Below are positions 21,514 through 33,049 of a stretch of 64,000 nt of DNA, piece by piece; the first letter of the stretch is position 1, and every line of letters starts with the position of its first letter. Origin of the DNA: Diospyros lotus (taxonomy: Eukaryota; Streptophyta; Magnoliopsida; Ericales; Ebenaceae); contig NC_068339.1 of NCBI RefSeq assembly GCF_014633365.1, positions 32,435,316-32,499,315 on the forward strand. Direction: 5' to 3'. Position numbers and translations under genes: made by a program. A model generated the notes under the pieces. The model was not told where the DNA came from and searched no databases. It worked only from the letters and a program-made list of their open reading frames with translations.

Positions 21514-22271
21514 CTGTTCAAATCATCAACCAATTTTGAGTCATGACATTTTGACTCTTTAATGATCCACATATTGAAACAATAAAACATATTTAAATAT
21601 TAATTATTACTCAACAAAGAAAAATCAAAATAAAATTGTTTAAACAATCCTTAACCCCTACGTAGAAAAGGGAAAAAAGTAAAGTGATATGATGATTTTT
21701 TGTCCCTACCATACCAAAAGGATTGATTATATGATTTCTGTTTAGTTTCCAAGCTCACCATTAGCTAGTTATTTACCTTCCCAATCACCAGATCAATGAA
21801 AAAGAGGAGATTTAGAGACAATAACAGATTCAGGACCACTAATGGTGGGCAACTACAACTAATAATCAACTATTCGTATTGAATAAATGTCACATACAAA
21901 CAGGTAGGCAAGTTTCACCTGGATTAGGAATCCTGCTTTCACAACAAAATGCTGCTATAGGGCTGGCTCGTAAGTAGACAACTGAGCTTTTTCCTCTCCT
22001 TCTTCTTCCCTTTATCCCTCTTAATTTGACAAGCAAAATTTGTGATATATATATATATATGCAGAGAGAGAGAGAGAGAGAAAGAGAGTAGCAAGAAGGT
22101 GCGAGGAATTTTCACAGAATTATTGTGTATTCAAGTTCAGATGTCAAGAAAAGGATTGGCAGAAAACTGGTGGTGGTGTTTGCTTTTAAGACAGCTGCAT
22201 CCCAAATTGATATCATAATTAAAGAAATGCACAAGCAAGAGACTAAGTGAACTAGTCTTCTTAGATCCATT
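21514..22271. other. inner CACTA interior, no gene seen; AT/GA microsatellite
   Basis: No supportable coding. A compound microsatellite (ta)n then (ga)n lies at about 22046-22088. Confidence 0.4.
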
Positions 22272-23116
22272 GTTGTTAAAATCCCGATTTTACGTGTACG
22301 ATTTTACGATTTTACGATTCGAAGACCCCCAAACGATTCAAATCCCATGTAAAATCTAATTTGAGATAAAATCCTATAAAATCACGATTTTACATGTACG
22401 ATTTTACGTTTCAAAGATCCCCAAACGATTTTACGGTTCAAAGACCTCCATTGATTTAAGTTGTAATTTATAAGATACTTCCAATATCTCAATGTCACAT
22501 AGCATCTGACATTGGAACTTATGCAATGAATTGTTATATTTTGCCTCTAAATTGGAACTTGATTTAATATTGATTGCATAAGTTCCAATATCACATAACA
22601 TCTAACATTAATTGCATAAGTTCCAATTTACTTGATTTAAATTATAATTTTTACTTGATTTAACATTGATTGCATAAGTAAATCAAGACAAACAAGTAAT
22701 TAATTAATGGACCACCCAACTCCAAATCGGGATATTACTTGATTTAATCAATGTTAAATCAAGAAAAAATTGCAATCTAAATCTAATGGAAGACGTTGGA
22801 AGCATACTTTAAAGAATTTTAACCTATATTTTACCTCTAAATTACCTATATTTTACCTCTAAATTGCCTATACCAACCTGCTAGTTTTTGAGCTATATTT
22901 TAAAAGTATCATCTTTTGAATTATAATAAGGAATAATCAGGTTATTAAATGATATTAATTTATTTTCTACAAAATTATGTTATTATACACATATATTTAC
23001 AAAAATTAAAGGGTATTTTTTATTATCTCTAAAATCTTACGATTTTACGATTCGATTTTACGATACGATTTTATAGACCCTTTGTCGATCCCACTTAAAA
23101 TCCCGATTTTAACAAC
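22272..23116 (-). mobile_element. 845-bp non-coding TIR element, copy 2
   Basis: It starts gttgttaaaatcccgatttt and ends in the reverse complement at 23116. Read on the minus strand it aligns along its length with 15102-15955, including the gtgggatcg start and the aatacccttyaatttttgtaa part. Two related copies in one window show a dispersed family. Confidence 0.7.
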
Positions 23117-24467
23117 CTTGCTTAGAACACATCTGGAAAACAAACAAGCAAAATTAACATAAAACAGAGTTATCAAGGACTAATCAACTCAAATGAAATT
23201 AAATTAATGCTGGACCCTTATTATTTTCTAAGCACCTAACAAGCTATTCTTACTTTCTCAAATTTTAACTTTTGGTGACATTTTGGTGGCAGAAAGAGTA
23301 AAACAAAATGATAACGTCAGATATTGGATAACTAGTATGAAAAATGATGTGGTTAACAAAACACTTAAATAATGAAAAAAAAATAACAGATATAGCAGTC
23401 AATAACTTGATTAATAACGGCTAAAAAATTAATAATTATAATATACACCAACATGTACAATGCTGCCAACATTGCTAACTGCAAAGCAAAGATTGCAAGA
23501 ATTGTATCTTTAATTGTTAAGGGAGTGGATGGGAGTACTTGCAATCCATGTATATGTATATATATATATATATATATGGATAAAAAATATCCAACTTTAA
23601 TCTTGTTTTCAATTTTAGATGGAATTTTTAAATTTTATTTAGTTTTAATTACATATAAAAATTTAATAAAATTTTGATAAATAAAATTTGTAAAAAAATT
23701 AAGTTTTCCTGAACATAAAATATAATTTGGGGGAGAAATTTAAATTTAAAACTCTCTAAAATAGTAAATATAAAGAAATATTATATTCATAAATAAGTTT
23801 GACAAATAATAATTAAAATTAAAATGATATATATAAATTCGTACTATATATAACATTGTAAAGGTTAAAAATATAAATTTTACCTAAACGCTTGTTCATG
23901 GTGAATATTTTTAAACTTATTTTCGGGTCATTAAATATTCTCTAGTACAGTTATTTCTATATCTTTCTTCCTTTCATTATTAATATTCACCATCTGACTC
24001 ATATAAGTAACCCAAACCCTAAAAAATTCAAATGATCAGGGGATAGTATAAAGACTAGCTAGCACTGTGTACAATGGACTATCTAAGGGCTATTACATCA
24101 AAATTGTACTGCAAATATTCAAGCACTGCCTTGTGATGATCTTAACTAAATAATTTAAACCCTGTCCATACATAAACTAGGCCCAGTGGTTCTTTCTAGA
24201 TGAAATGAAGATTGTTAAACCAATGGACACTCCACATGAGTTCCATCATGAACAAAATTATCATCATTATGACCACTCTATATGTCAGAACTAGCTATAT
24301 TGGTATGACTAGCATAACTATGGAAGCAATACCATTAATCAGAACTGTAGAAAATGATTAACCAGGCAGAGAATTTGCTATCTGCACGAGCTTCAACACG
24401 GAGCCACCACAGCAAAACCTTGCGGCCACAGCTGCCCAAACTTGATCTAACACAGGAGATATAATAA
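23117..24467. other. inner CACTA interior, no gene seen
   Basis: AT-rich with a (ta)n run at about 23553-23576. The last ~110 bp (24360-24460) are less AT-rich and open on the minus strand (a WAAVAARFCCGGS-containing frame), possibly an exon piece, but I recognise nothing. Confidence 0.35.
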
Positions 24468-27205
24468 TGTAACACCCGGTGTAACCGGTGTTAAGAAAAT
24501 AGGAAAGGAAGTAAATATACTTCCAAAAATGCCCTTGAGGAAGTGATGATCCTTGAGATTGAGAATGCCCATGAGAAGGGTATTTTGGTAATTTGGATAG
24601 GAAAATCCAATAAAAAGGGTATTTTGGCAAATTGGAAATAATTCCTATGTGGAATTAGATGAGTAAGTGAAATAAATCCCAAATTTGTGTTTATGTGGAG
24701 ATATGGGATTAAAAATTCATGAAATGAGAATTTTGGTGATTTAGAGTGATTCCATAAAGGAAATTAATTATGGAAAATAGGGAAAATGGTGGATATTAAA
24801 TTATTTGAGGAGAATAATTATTTTTCCCTAAAATGGTAAATAAATGTGGTATTGCCACATGGATGACCAAGAACAAGAATTGGAAGCCAAGTTGTGTCTT
24901 GGAGTGACACTTAGCATAATCTTGGAATTTGAGAGAAATTAATATATATAAGAAATGTGGGAGCATGTATATATATATGTAGAATTATGAGTTGAGGAAT
25001 GATTTAATTAAATGCAAAAGATATGATAATTGGTCTTGTAAGCATTTAATGAGAGGCATAATTATATGGATTAAAGTAAATCCAAAAGAAAATGGTAAAT
25101 GGTCACCATTAATGCCTTGGAAAATTGTGGGATTTATTTAAATGAGAAAGAAAGTATTATGTCTTTCAAGTGGTCTCTCATGTGATGGTGGAAAATTGTC
25201 CTATTAAATTAAATGGGAAAGAAATTTATTTATGTCATTCAAGTGTGATGGTTATAAAAATAGTCCCATTAATTTAAATGGGAAAGAAAGGATATTTCAA
25301 GGGATGAGATTAATTCTTGAAATGGGAAAGTGATCCAAGGGTTGCCATTAAATCTTGGAAGTTGGCATGGATTGCCAAATGGTAGAGAGATTTTAAAGAG
25401 AAATGATTGGAAGGTGGAGATTTAATCTCCAAATTAAATCAAAGGCTAGGATTAAAACCTAGCAAAGCACATGGATTGTGCTTCCTTTGGATGGCTAAGA
25501 TGTTGTCTTGTAAAGTGAGAAAAGATCCAATGGTTGATCTTAAACAAGACTTAATGCCATGGATTGTGTTAGTTTGGATGGTGAGGATTTATTCTCACCA
25601 AATAAATCTAATGGCTAGGATGCATTCTTGAAATATGAGGGAACTAGTATAAAATGGCAAGAAGGGAAGTCTTGGTTTCCTTTGGCCATTTGGAGAAAGA
25701 AATGAAGAAGAGAGAAAGAAGAAGAAAAAGGAGAAGAAGAAATCCAAGAAGCCTAGAGGTAAAGGTTTCATAATTTTCTTGTATTTCTCATTTTTAAAGG
25801 ATTTCTTTATAATCCTAGACTTGTTTTTCATGTAAGGAGTTTGAGGAAATGAAAGGAAGTGATCTTGGAGGCTTGAAGTTGTTGGAAACTTGAAGAGCCA
25901 TGGAGTATGAGGTAAGGGGAAAGCCCCAAGTGGATGGAGGCTAGCATGACTCTTGTATGCATTTTAACATTTTTGTGCTTGCTTTGCATATGCTTGTGTG
26001 CATGAGACTCATGGCCATGAATTTGTGTGTTGGGTGGGTATGTTGAAGCCTTTAACCTTGAGGGTTGAGGTATTGGAACCCTAGGCACTTGCATATGGCA
26101 TTAGCATCTATGTTGTTAATTTCCATACTTTATGTCATTGCACCCTTATTGAGCTCTTGGAGCTCATGAGGTTTATTTGACCTCTTGTAGGTATTGAAGC
26201 ATGCTATGGAGGGGTTTGGCAAGAGAAAGAAGCTTGAGCATGAAGACATTGAATATTTTTCTCAAATGGTGTAATTTATGCTTAAATTGTATATGCTTTA
26301 AGTAAGGGTTTCTTAAGCCCAAAGTGTATATTTGGAGTGTATATTCCTTGAAGGGTTGATTTTTCTTTAGTGAATGAGATTGAGGCTTATGGCATGTTGA
26401 AGCCTAGGCAAAAACTTCACTTTGGTATGATATGTTGTGTATTCATCAAGAGGTGGATTAAGCCTTAATTATGGAGAATTAGAGGCAAACCAAGATGAAT
26501 GTGAAGTTATTTATTTAAATTTAATTTCTGAAAAATTTGGGGTTTTATAGCCCAAAAAAAAAAAAAAAAAGGGGAGAAAAGGAGTGAAAGGGGGCAGCTG
26601 CAGGCTGCTGGAAGCAGCAGCCTGCAGCCCGCGCGCAGGCAGGCGCGCAGCCGCGCGCGCGGGCGGCCGTGCCAGCGCGCAGGCACGCGTGGGCGCGGCC
26701 AGCGCCTAGCGGGGCCCGCGCGGGGCCCCGCCGGCCAAATTTTTTAAAAATTTGAAATTTTTGGGAGAAATTGGGGCATTTCTTAATTGAATTTGGGCCC
26801 CGGAGGAATTTTCAAAATAAATGGATTTTTCGGGTATTTAGGAGGAAACGCCGAAAATTTAAAATTTTGAAATGGATGAGTTTTTCCTCCAAAATTGGTG
26901 ATCCATCAATGGATTGGTTTAAATGGTGATTTTTGGAGCCCGGTAAAATCCTTCGATGAAAAGGAATTAAATGAGAAAATGGCGATTGGGCGCCTGAAGG
27001 AGATTTTCTTTATAGCTAATGCGGTGTGGCTAAAACCCAATTCCGCTAGCGAATCCTGGGATTTAGCGAAGGGAATGACGAGCCTAGATCCCACCTAGGG
27101 CGTTTCGTCTTGAAACACGATCCACCCTTCGCCTAAGGCCGGGCAGGTGGACAATTCGGGTGATTGTTCACGAGTAACACCCTTAAGTGGGAGCGGGGCG
27201 TTACA
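24468..27205 (+). mobile_element. solo gypsy LTR inside the inner CACTA
   Basis: 2738 bp from TGTAACACCCGG to GGGGCGTTACA, flanked by perfect aataa duplications (24463-24467, 27206-27210). No primer site or genes follow. It has a TATATATAAG tract at 24942-24951, a very GC-rich block at 26590-26740, and a 3' end (cccttaagtgggagcggggc) like the end of the LTR at 59292-61929 (ctgtaagtgggagcgggtc). The two are therefore related. Confidence 0.9.
26590..26740. repeat. GC-rich palindromic block in the LTR
   Basis: Within an AT-rich LTR this 150-bp block is almost all G and C, with gcagctgcaggctgctgg / agcagcagcctgcagc inverted repeats and gcgcgcag repeats. It should fold strongly as RNA. Confidence 0.6.
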
Positions 27206-28946
27206 AATAAGCCCATAAAAGTAATGAAGTTCTAAACTCTGAGGTCCAACCTTATATTCATGAATTTTGTTAAAAGGAAACAAAACCACCTACATATTTG
27301 TAGAAATATAAAAAAAGAAAAAAAATGACCCAGGAAGAGAAGAAAGCCATGTACTACTACTAATGAGACAGACTGTAAGTAAAATCAGAGAGGTTTGAAG
27401 GGGCATGGTTGTGATGGGGGACGGAGAGATTCAGATTACAGCAAGAAGGGACTTTAGTTTCTGGGGGTTTGTGTTTTCTTATGGGGATTTGAATGGAAAC
27501 ATTTGTTTATTCCCCTCTTCTTTGACAGTACATGGTAAAAGCCTTTTGCTTTTTGTGCATTTCTTTTTGGATTCGATGACATTTGTGTGTCTTCATCTGT
27601 ACTGTTCTCACTGTCACATTTTCTTCTCCGGTCAGAACTAAAAAAAAAATGTGTCATGAAACCTAGACAAGGAAGTTATCATCATTCAAAAATCCAAAAG
27701 CTAATCAGCAATCATTCAGCAGTACTATTACTTTGTTTGTTTCCTAAACTTGTAATCAGATCTCCTCATGTGTTTAAATCTAAGTTTTTGCTTTGATTTT
27801 TCACTTTCAGAGAGGTAATACAGTGGAAAATTTTCAGTTGAATTAAATGGTCGACTAGCCAATTGTAAGAAATTGTTGTTATGTTGGACTATAAAAAACC
27901 CCGGAAGATTTTAGATTTTGTGGTGTCTCAGTCTCTGAGAAAGAGTTAATCAAAATCTCAGTCTTTTTCTGCATAGCTGTACTTTCAACATAAATCCAAC
28001 ACTGTCAAATACATGAATTAATGTATGTTTGTCAGGAAGAAGTGATATCAATCTGAGGATAATATAGTCTGTGCCAACTATATAATATTTGGTTAAATCA
28101 AAGATCATTTTCAATTTACTATTAATCTAAAAAACATTTTTAAAGCTTCAGAACATTTTTAAAAATTCTCCTGCTAGTTTTTTATACTATATATTTTATA
28201 AAACAATTTACATTTTAAAATTCAAACAACACACTCAACTTACACATTCATTAATTGACTATTTATGTAAAAATCAAAAATTAAATTACAACAACCAAAC
28301 AATACCTCTTGAAATTTTACCTTTCTTTTAATTACCACACATTACACAATTTCCCCTCATTATGCAATTCAAAATTTAATATAAAAATGACTAAGATTTA
28401 TAAAAATTCAATTTAAGAAATCATGTTTCTGCATGCACTATCAACTCTAATACTCATTGCTAATATGTACTCATTAAATACATTAATATTTATTAAAAAA
28501 TATTTTAAAATTTATTAAAGGTTATTTACTGTGATATAATATGAACAATCAAACCAAACTCATAAAACTTAATCACATTTCGTTTATTGAAGGTTATATA
28601 CTGTGATAAAAGATAATTCGGCTGGAGTGGAGTGGAGTGGAGCAGAGCGGAGCATGGCTTATCAATTGCTTTCGTTTGATGCTTGCTCTATTCAATCAAT
28701 CACCTCCCTGAATTTGGAGTTTTCCATCCATTACCATTTTCAAAAAACTAATCTAAGGATAATATTAGTCTGTTTTTTAGATTAATCTGAGGATAATATT
28801 AATCTAAAAAACAGAGATCATTTTCAACTTAGGGTTTTCGCTGCAAATCAATCATCTCTCCAGAAGTTAATTACAATGATCTATATCTTCCTAGTCCTAT
28901 ATTGTATTCGCATAGAAGTATCAAAATGAAAGATCATTTGAATTAC
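27206..28946. other. inner CACTA interior, no gene seen; perfect hairpin
   Basis: No coding can be supported. A 17-bp perfect inverted repeat CTGTTTTTTAGATTAAT (28770-28786) and its complement (28798-28814) with an 11-nt loop lies in it, next to a diverged direct copy starting about 28752. Confidence 0.4.
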
Positions 28947-29225
28947 CTTGGGAAGATGATCTCTGAGTTGCCAAAGCGGAGCGGTGTGAGAGAAACGAAC
29001 AACAGAACGCGACGATGACTACCGGAGGCGACTACGACGATGATCGGAAAAGGAGACAGATGCGAAGGCGGAGGCGGAGGGGTCGATGGCGGGAGTTCAG
29101 AGAGAGAAAGAGTTGGGGGAAAGTGAGAGAGAGTTGGGGGAGGGGGGGAAGAAGGTGCGTGATTGAGAGAAGGGGAGGGGGGGGGAGAAGATACCAGATT
29201 TAGGGTTTTGGAGGGAATGGGAATT
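28947..29225 (-). other. candidate 5'-leader exon with splice donor
   Basis: On the minus strand this reads aaaaccctaaatctgg, then a long CT-rich tract, then ends ...ttcccaag/gtaatt, a good splice donor at 28946/28945. There is no ATG in the visible leader frame I would trust. It looks like a plant 5' untranslated exon with a telo-box-like aaaccctaa near its start. It could be the first exon of the lost inner CACTA gene or a captured host leader. Confidence 0.35.
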
Positions 29226-30232
29226 TTGGGAGGGAAATAATTTTTTATTTTGTTAAAATATTAAGCTATTAAATAAAAAATAAAATAATTTATAAAAAAT
29301 ATTAATAATTATTTTGGCATCCACGGCTTTGACACTTTTATGGTATATAATTTCACCCATTTTGTAATTAGATATTCTAGAAAAATCATTTTTTTTACTT
29401 TTATTAATTATTTTATCGAATAAAATTTAAAGAATATTTAGGTATATTAAAAATTTGGTAGAGCTTTAAAAGAAGGAATATTTAGGTATATTAAAATATT
29501 TAGGTATTTATTTGTTACATTAGAATAGACATATCTGTGTGTCGTGTATGTATATATGTATAACGTATGTGTATGTGTATGTATATGGATATGTATGTAT
29601 GTATTTATTTATAGATACACACATATATAAGGATGTTTTTACAAAAATTATATAATTTATTAATTTTGGTGTAAATTGAAAAATAAATTTTGAATTAGTA
29701 AATTATTTTAGGTCGTATGGTGTAAAATTTTTTCATTATAAAAATATTTATTTTTATTTTATTTTTAAACAAAACACAAAAATGTAAGAACATCCAAACA
29801 AACAAATTAAACCTTATATTCATATTCTTTCTAACTATAAAAACCTTATATTTTATATTCTTTCTCACTATAAAAATCTTATTAGTAATTCTTACAAAGA
29901 AAATTTTAAGTCTCTTTAAGGTTACATTTTGGTATATGTCTTATATAATAAATTTAGCACCAGACGTTGCCTAAAATGCCTTTCTTGTCTACAGAAGATA
30001 GTGTCTATCTGATTAAAATTATTTTGTCTAGGTGTTTGTGTTTCTTGCTGTTGCTGTATGGATTTTGCATTTTGGGCTTCCTTTTCCCCCTTCCTCTTTA
30101 TAATAATTGGGAAAATACTATTCAGAAACATCACTTTAATTTTTTCACCAAAAGCCAAAAAGGGTGTAGAAAGAAAATATATAAAACTAATGAAAAATTT
30201 ATGTGATGTAACAATTTCACAACTTATCCCAA

Positions 30233-30265
<33 letters not shown>

Positions 30266-30430
30266 TTGATTGAAAATATAGTCATATATATAAAATTCCT
30301 TGTAAAATTGTGTTTATATAAAGGGATTTTAAATTAATAATGTAATTTAAAATGACATTTATGTAGTTGTAATTTCATTTATTTTTATTTTAGGAAGCGT
30401 ATTAATCTAAATTTCAAATTTATATCAAAA
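29226..30430. other. AT-rich interior, microsatellites, no gene seen
   Basis: A (gtatgt/gtatat)n stretch lies at about 29545-29605 and an (aat)n run at about 30229-30264. No coding is supported. Confidence 0.45.
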
Positions 30431-31363
30431 GGTAATTTAACATTTGTAATTATGTGAATACCTACACATATCTAACATTTGTAATTATATGTGGGTAAAT
30501 TTATAAATAATTACCCACACATACTAAATATTTATTAATATGTGTGGATAATATAATTCAAAAAAGTGCCACATCAGCTAATACATATCTACCCACACAA
30601 ATATAACATTTGTAATTATGTGTGGGTAAGTTTATAAACAATTACCCACACATATGTAACATTTTTTAATATGTGTGGATAATATAATCCAAAATAATTG
30701 CCACATCAGCTAAATTTTTTTTCAAAAAATTATCCTACCAACCTCTGAAAGTGGAAGGAGTTTTTTTCGCCAAAAATAAGTGTGGGTATATCAATTTATC
30801 CACACATAATAAATATGGATAATGTAATGAGTTTGTCTAATTTAATCACTCTCACATATTACCATTATGTGTTGGTAAATACCCACGCATAATATACGTG
30901 GGTAACTTATATGTGGGTAAGTTTAAAAATAATTACCCACACATACATAACAATTATTAATATGTGTGGACAATATAATCTAAAAAAAACTACTACATCA
31001 GCTAATACGTGAATATACCCACATATATATAACATTTGTACTTATGTGTGGGTAAATTTTTAAATAATTACCTACACATGAGTAACATTTATTAATATGT
31101 GCGGGTAATATAATCCAAAAAAAGTGCCACATCAGATAAAATTTTATTGAGAATTATCCCACCAATCTCTAAAAGTGGAGGAAATTTTTCCTTCAAAATA
31201 AGTGTGGGTATATCAATTTACCTACACATAATAAATGTGGATAATGTAACGAGTTTGTCTAATTTAATCACCCACACATATTAACATTATGTGTGGATAA
31301 ATACCCACGTATAATATGTGTGGGTAATTTATGTGTGGGTAAATCCCCTAAATTCTTGTAGTG
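30430..31363. repeat. subterminal repeats, right arm of inner CACTA
   Basis: acccacacat / atgtgtgggt motifs recur throughout. On a larger scale a block of ~420 bp is repeated: cattatgtgtgggtaa..gccacatcagctaa..tatcccaccaatctctgaaagtgg appears near 30600-30760 and again near 31030-31170. Confidence 0.7.
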
Positions 31364-31416
31364 CGCTGCCTCCGCCTCCGGTTGCCGCCCCCTCTGTCTT
31401 CACCGCCTCAAAGAAG
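31364..31416 (+). other. candidate first exon of the CACTA gene, right piece with donor
   Basis: GCC-rich sequence that continues the interrupted exon at 20494 and ends at aagaag/gtatat (donor at 31417). A (ta)n and (tg)n tract follows to about 31660. The intron would reach the acceptor ttgtttag at about 33013. Confidence 0.3.
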
Positions 31417-33013
31417 GTATATATATATATATATATTGTGTGTGTGTGTGTAGTCTGCGTGTATATATATTATGTGTGTATATGTATTATGTGTGTATAT
31501 ATGTATATATGTATTCTGCGTGTATGTCTATGGATGATGTGTGTATGTATATATATTTATTTGATACTTTGATTCTTCGATTCGACTGATTGTGTGGCGC
31601 TAAAGCTATATAGTCTTGTATTATGTGTGTATGTATATATATTACAGTGATTGCATATGTCGATCCTGCTTCTTTCCTTCCTAATTTGACTATTTAGAGC
31701 AAGCTTCTAATGTTAAAAAAACAGAGCAACGTACTGTTATCAAACCAAAAGAATCACTTGCTTTTGATGTTAATTGTTGCAACGTATTGTTATCAAACCA
31801 AAAGAAGAAAAAAGCAAGCCACAGCATCTAATCTTTTCCAAAAACACTTTATAACAAAAATAGTAAGACAATTAATGTCAATATTATTTGTAAAATAGTC
31901 ACTTTCTTTTCACTTGAAAGGATAGCAATATGTCAATTTTATTTTTGTCTTACTATTATTTGTAAAATAGCAGTGTGTAAAAGATACACGTATGGCAGTA
32001 TGAGTGTTAACCAAAAACACTTTATAACAAAAATAGTAAGACAATTAATGTCAATATTATTTGTAAAATAGTCACTTGCTTTTCACTTGAAAGGATAGCA
32101 GTATGTCAATATTAATTTTGTCTTACTATTATTTGTAAAATAGCAGTATGTAAAAGATACACATATGGCAATATTGAATGTTAATTGACCCAAACATCCT
32201 TGCTTTTCATTTTAGTAAGACAAAAATAGTCACTTGAAAAGATAATTTTGAATGTTGAAAAAAACATTTATTTATAAAATGAGCAAGGGCCGTTACTCAC
32301 CAATTAGGTTATATTAGGGAAGGTCAATTTATGACTTTTTATTGTTGTTCAACTAGTATATGAATTCCAGAATATCCTTAAACAATTAATGTCAATATTA
32401 TTAATCTCTTTCTTCTTAAATTTGAGATTTTTAGGAAAACACTCTTGTTATCCAAAACAGAAAAAAAGAGATAGAAAATAAAAAAAAATGTTGGTTTATT
32501 TGTGGATGTGGAGTCCTAGTTATCTTTTAAGGTTGTAAAATTGATGCTTTAATTAAAAAGCACATTTTTAATTTTAATTGGTGTAAGTAATTACCCTATC
32601 AGTAGGCATTATTATGGGGGTGGGAGGGGTGTTACTATTAGTCCATTAGGAGACATGAAATCACCCAAATGATTTGTTTATTCTCCCAAGCCTAATCATG
32701 CTCCAATTTTAGAGCTCTCCACCTCCTCAACAAATTTACAATGATTGACTTTTACATGCTCAAAAAGTTAAGTTACATTATAATTTTCACGCACACACAC
32801 ACACAAGCTTTTAATTGATTCAACAAGCTTTGAATTGTTCAAGTAATAAGTTGGCCTAAACTTTTGTTTACTTGCTTTTAAAGTTTAGTTTTCTAAAAGT
32901 TCATACAAGTTTAAAGTCCAGCTCTGATAATGAGAAGCTAAATTTTGTTATGAATAGCCAACTTTATTTCTTAAGGCTTATTAGCTAAATGATATTATTG
33001 TTATATTGTTTAG
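31417..33013 (+). other. probable first intron of the CACTA transposase unit
   Basis: AT-rich, with (ta/tg)n microsatellites at 31417-31560 and 31625-31640, the 173-bp tandem duplication and an (ac)n run near 32793-32804. It ends in gtttag just before the coding exon. No gene seen. Confidence 0.4.
31838..32185. repeat. 173-bp tandem duplication
   Basis: ccaaaaacactttataacaa starts at 31838 and again at 32011. Copies are nearly identical over 173 bp. Each unit contains an internal inverted echo (atagtaagac.. and gtcttactat). Confidence 0.85.
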
Positions 33014-33049
33014 GTGAAGTACAAGATTTTGTCATTCTTTTACGAGATA

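Larger units (their letters stand above)
20495..31363 (-). mobile_element. inner CACTA element nested in the outer one, 10.9 kb
   Basis: The ends CGCTACAAAAAATT (20495) and, reversed, CACTACAAGAATTT (31363) are inverted repeats that both continue into GATTTACCCACACA. The 3-bp target duplication is perfect: cgc at 20492-20494 and 31364-31366. Both arms are built of acccacacat / atgtgtgggt motifs. No transposase core is left inside. A probable last exon (21304-21513) and a candidate first exon (28947-29225), both on the minus strand, suggest it was once autonomous and reads leftward. It hosts a TIR element (22272-23116) and a solo LTR (24468-27205). Confidence 0.85.

Noticed and set aside
24358..24467. 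Exon of a host gene on the minus strand
   Set aside because: The frame is open for only ~33 codons up to the LTR border and I recognise no protein; no clear splice sites on both sides.
29015..29203. Arg/Glu-rich plus-strand open frame
   Set aside because: It is the complement of a CT-rich leader-like tract; composition alone explains the frame, and the splice donor lies on the other strand.
31318..31572. Val/Cys/Ile/Tyr-rich frame that looks membrane-like
   Set aside because: Translation of a (tg)n/(ta)n microsatellite; crosses the end of the inner CACTA.
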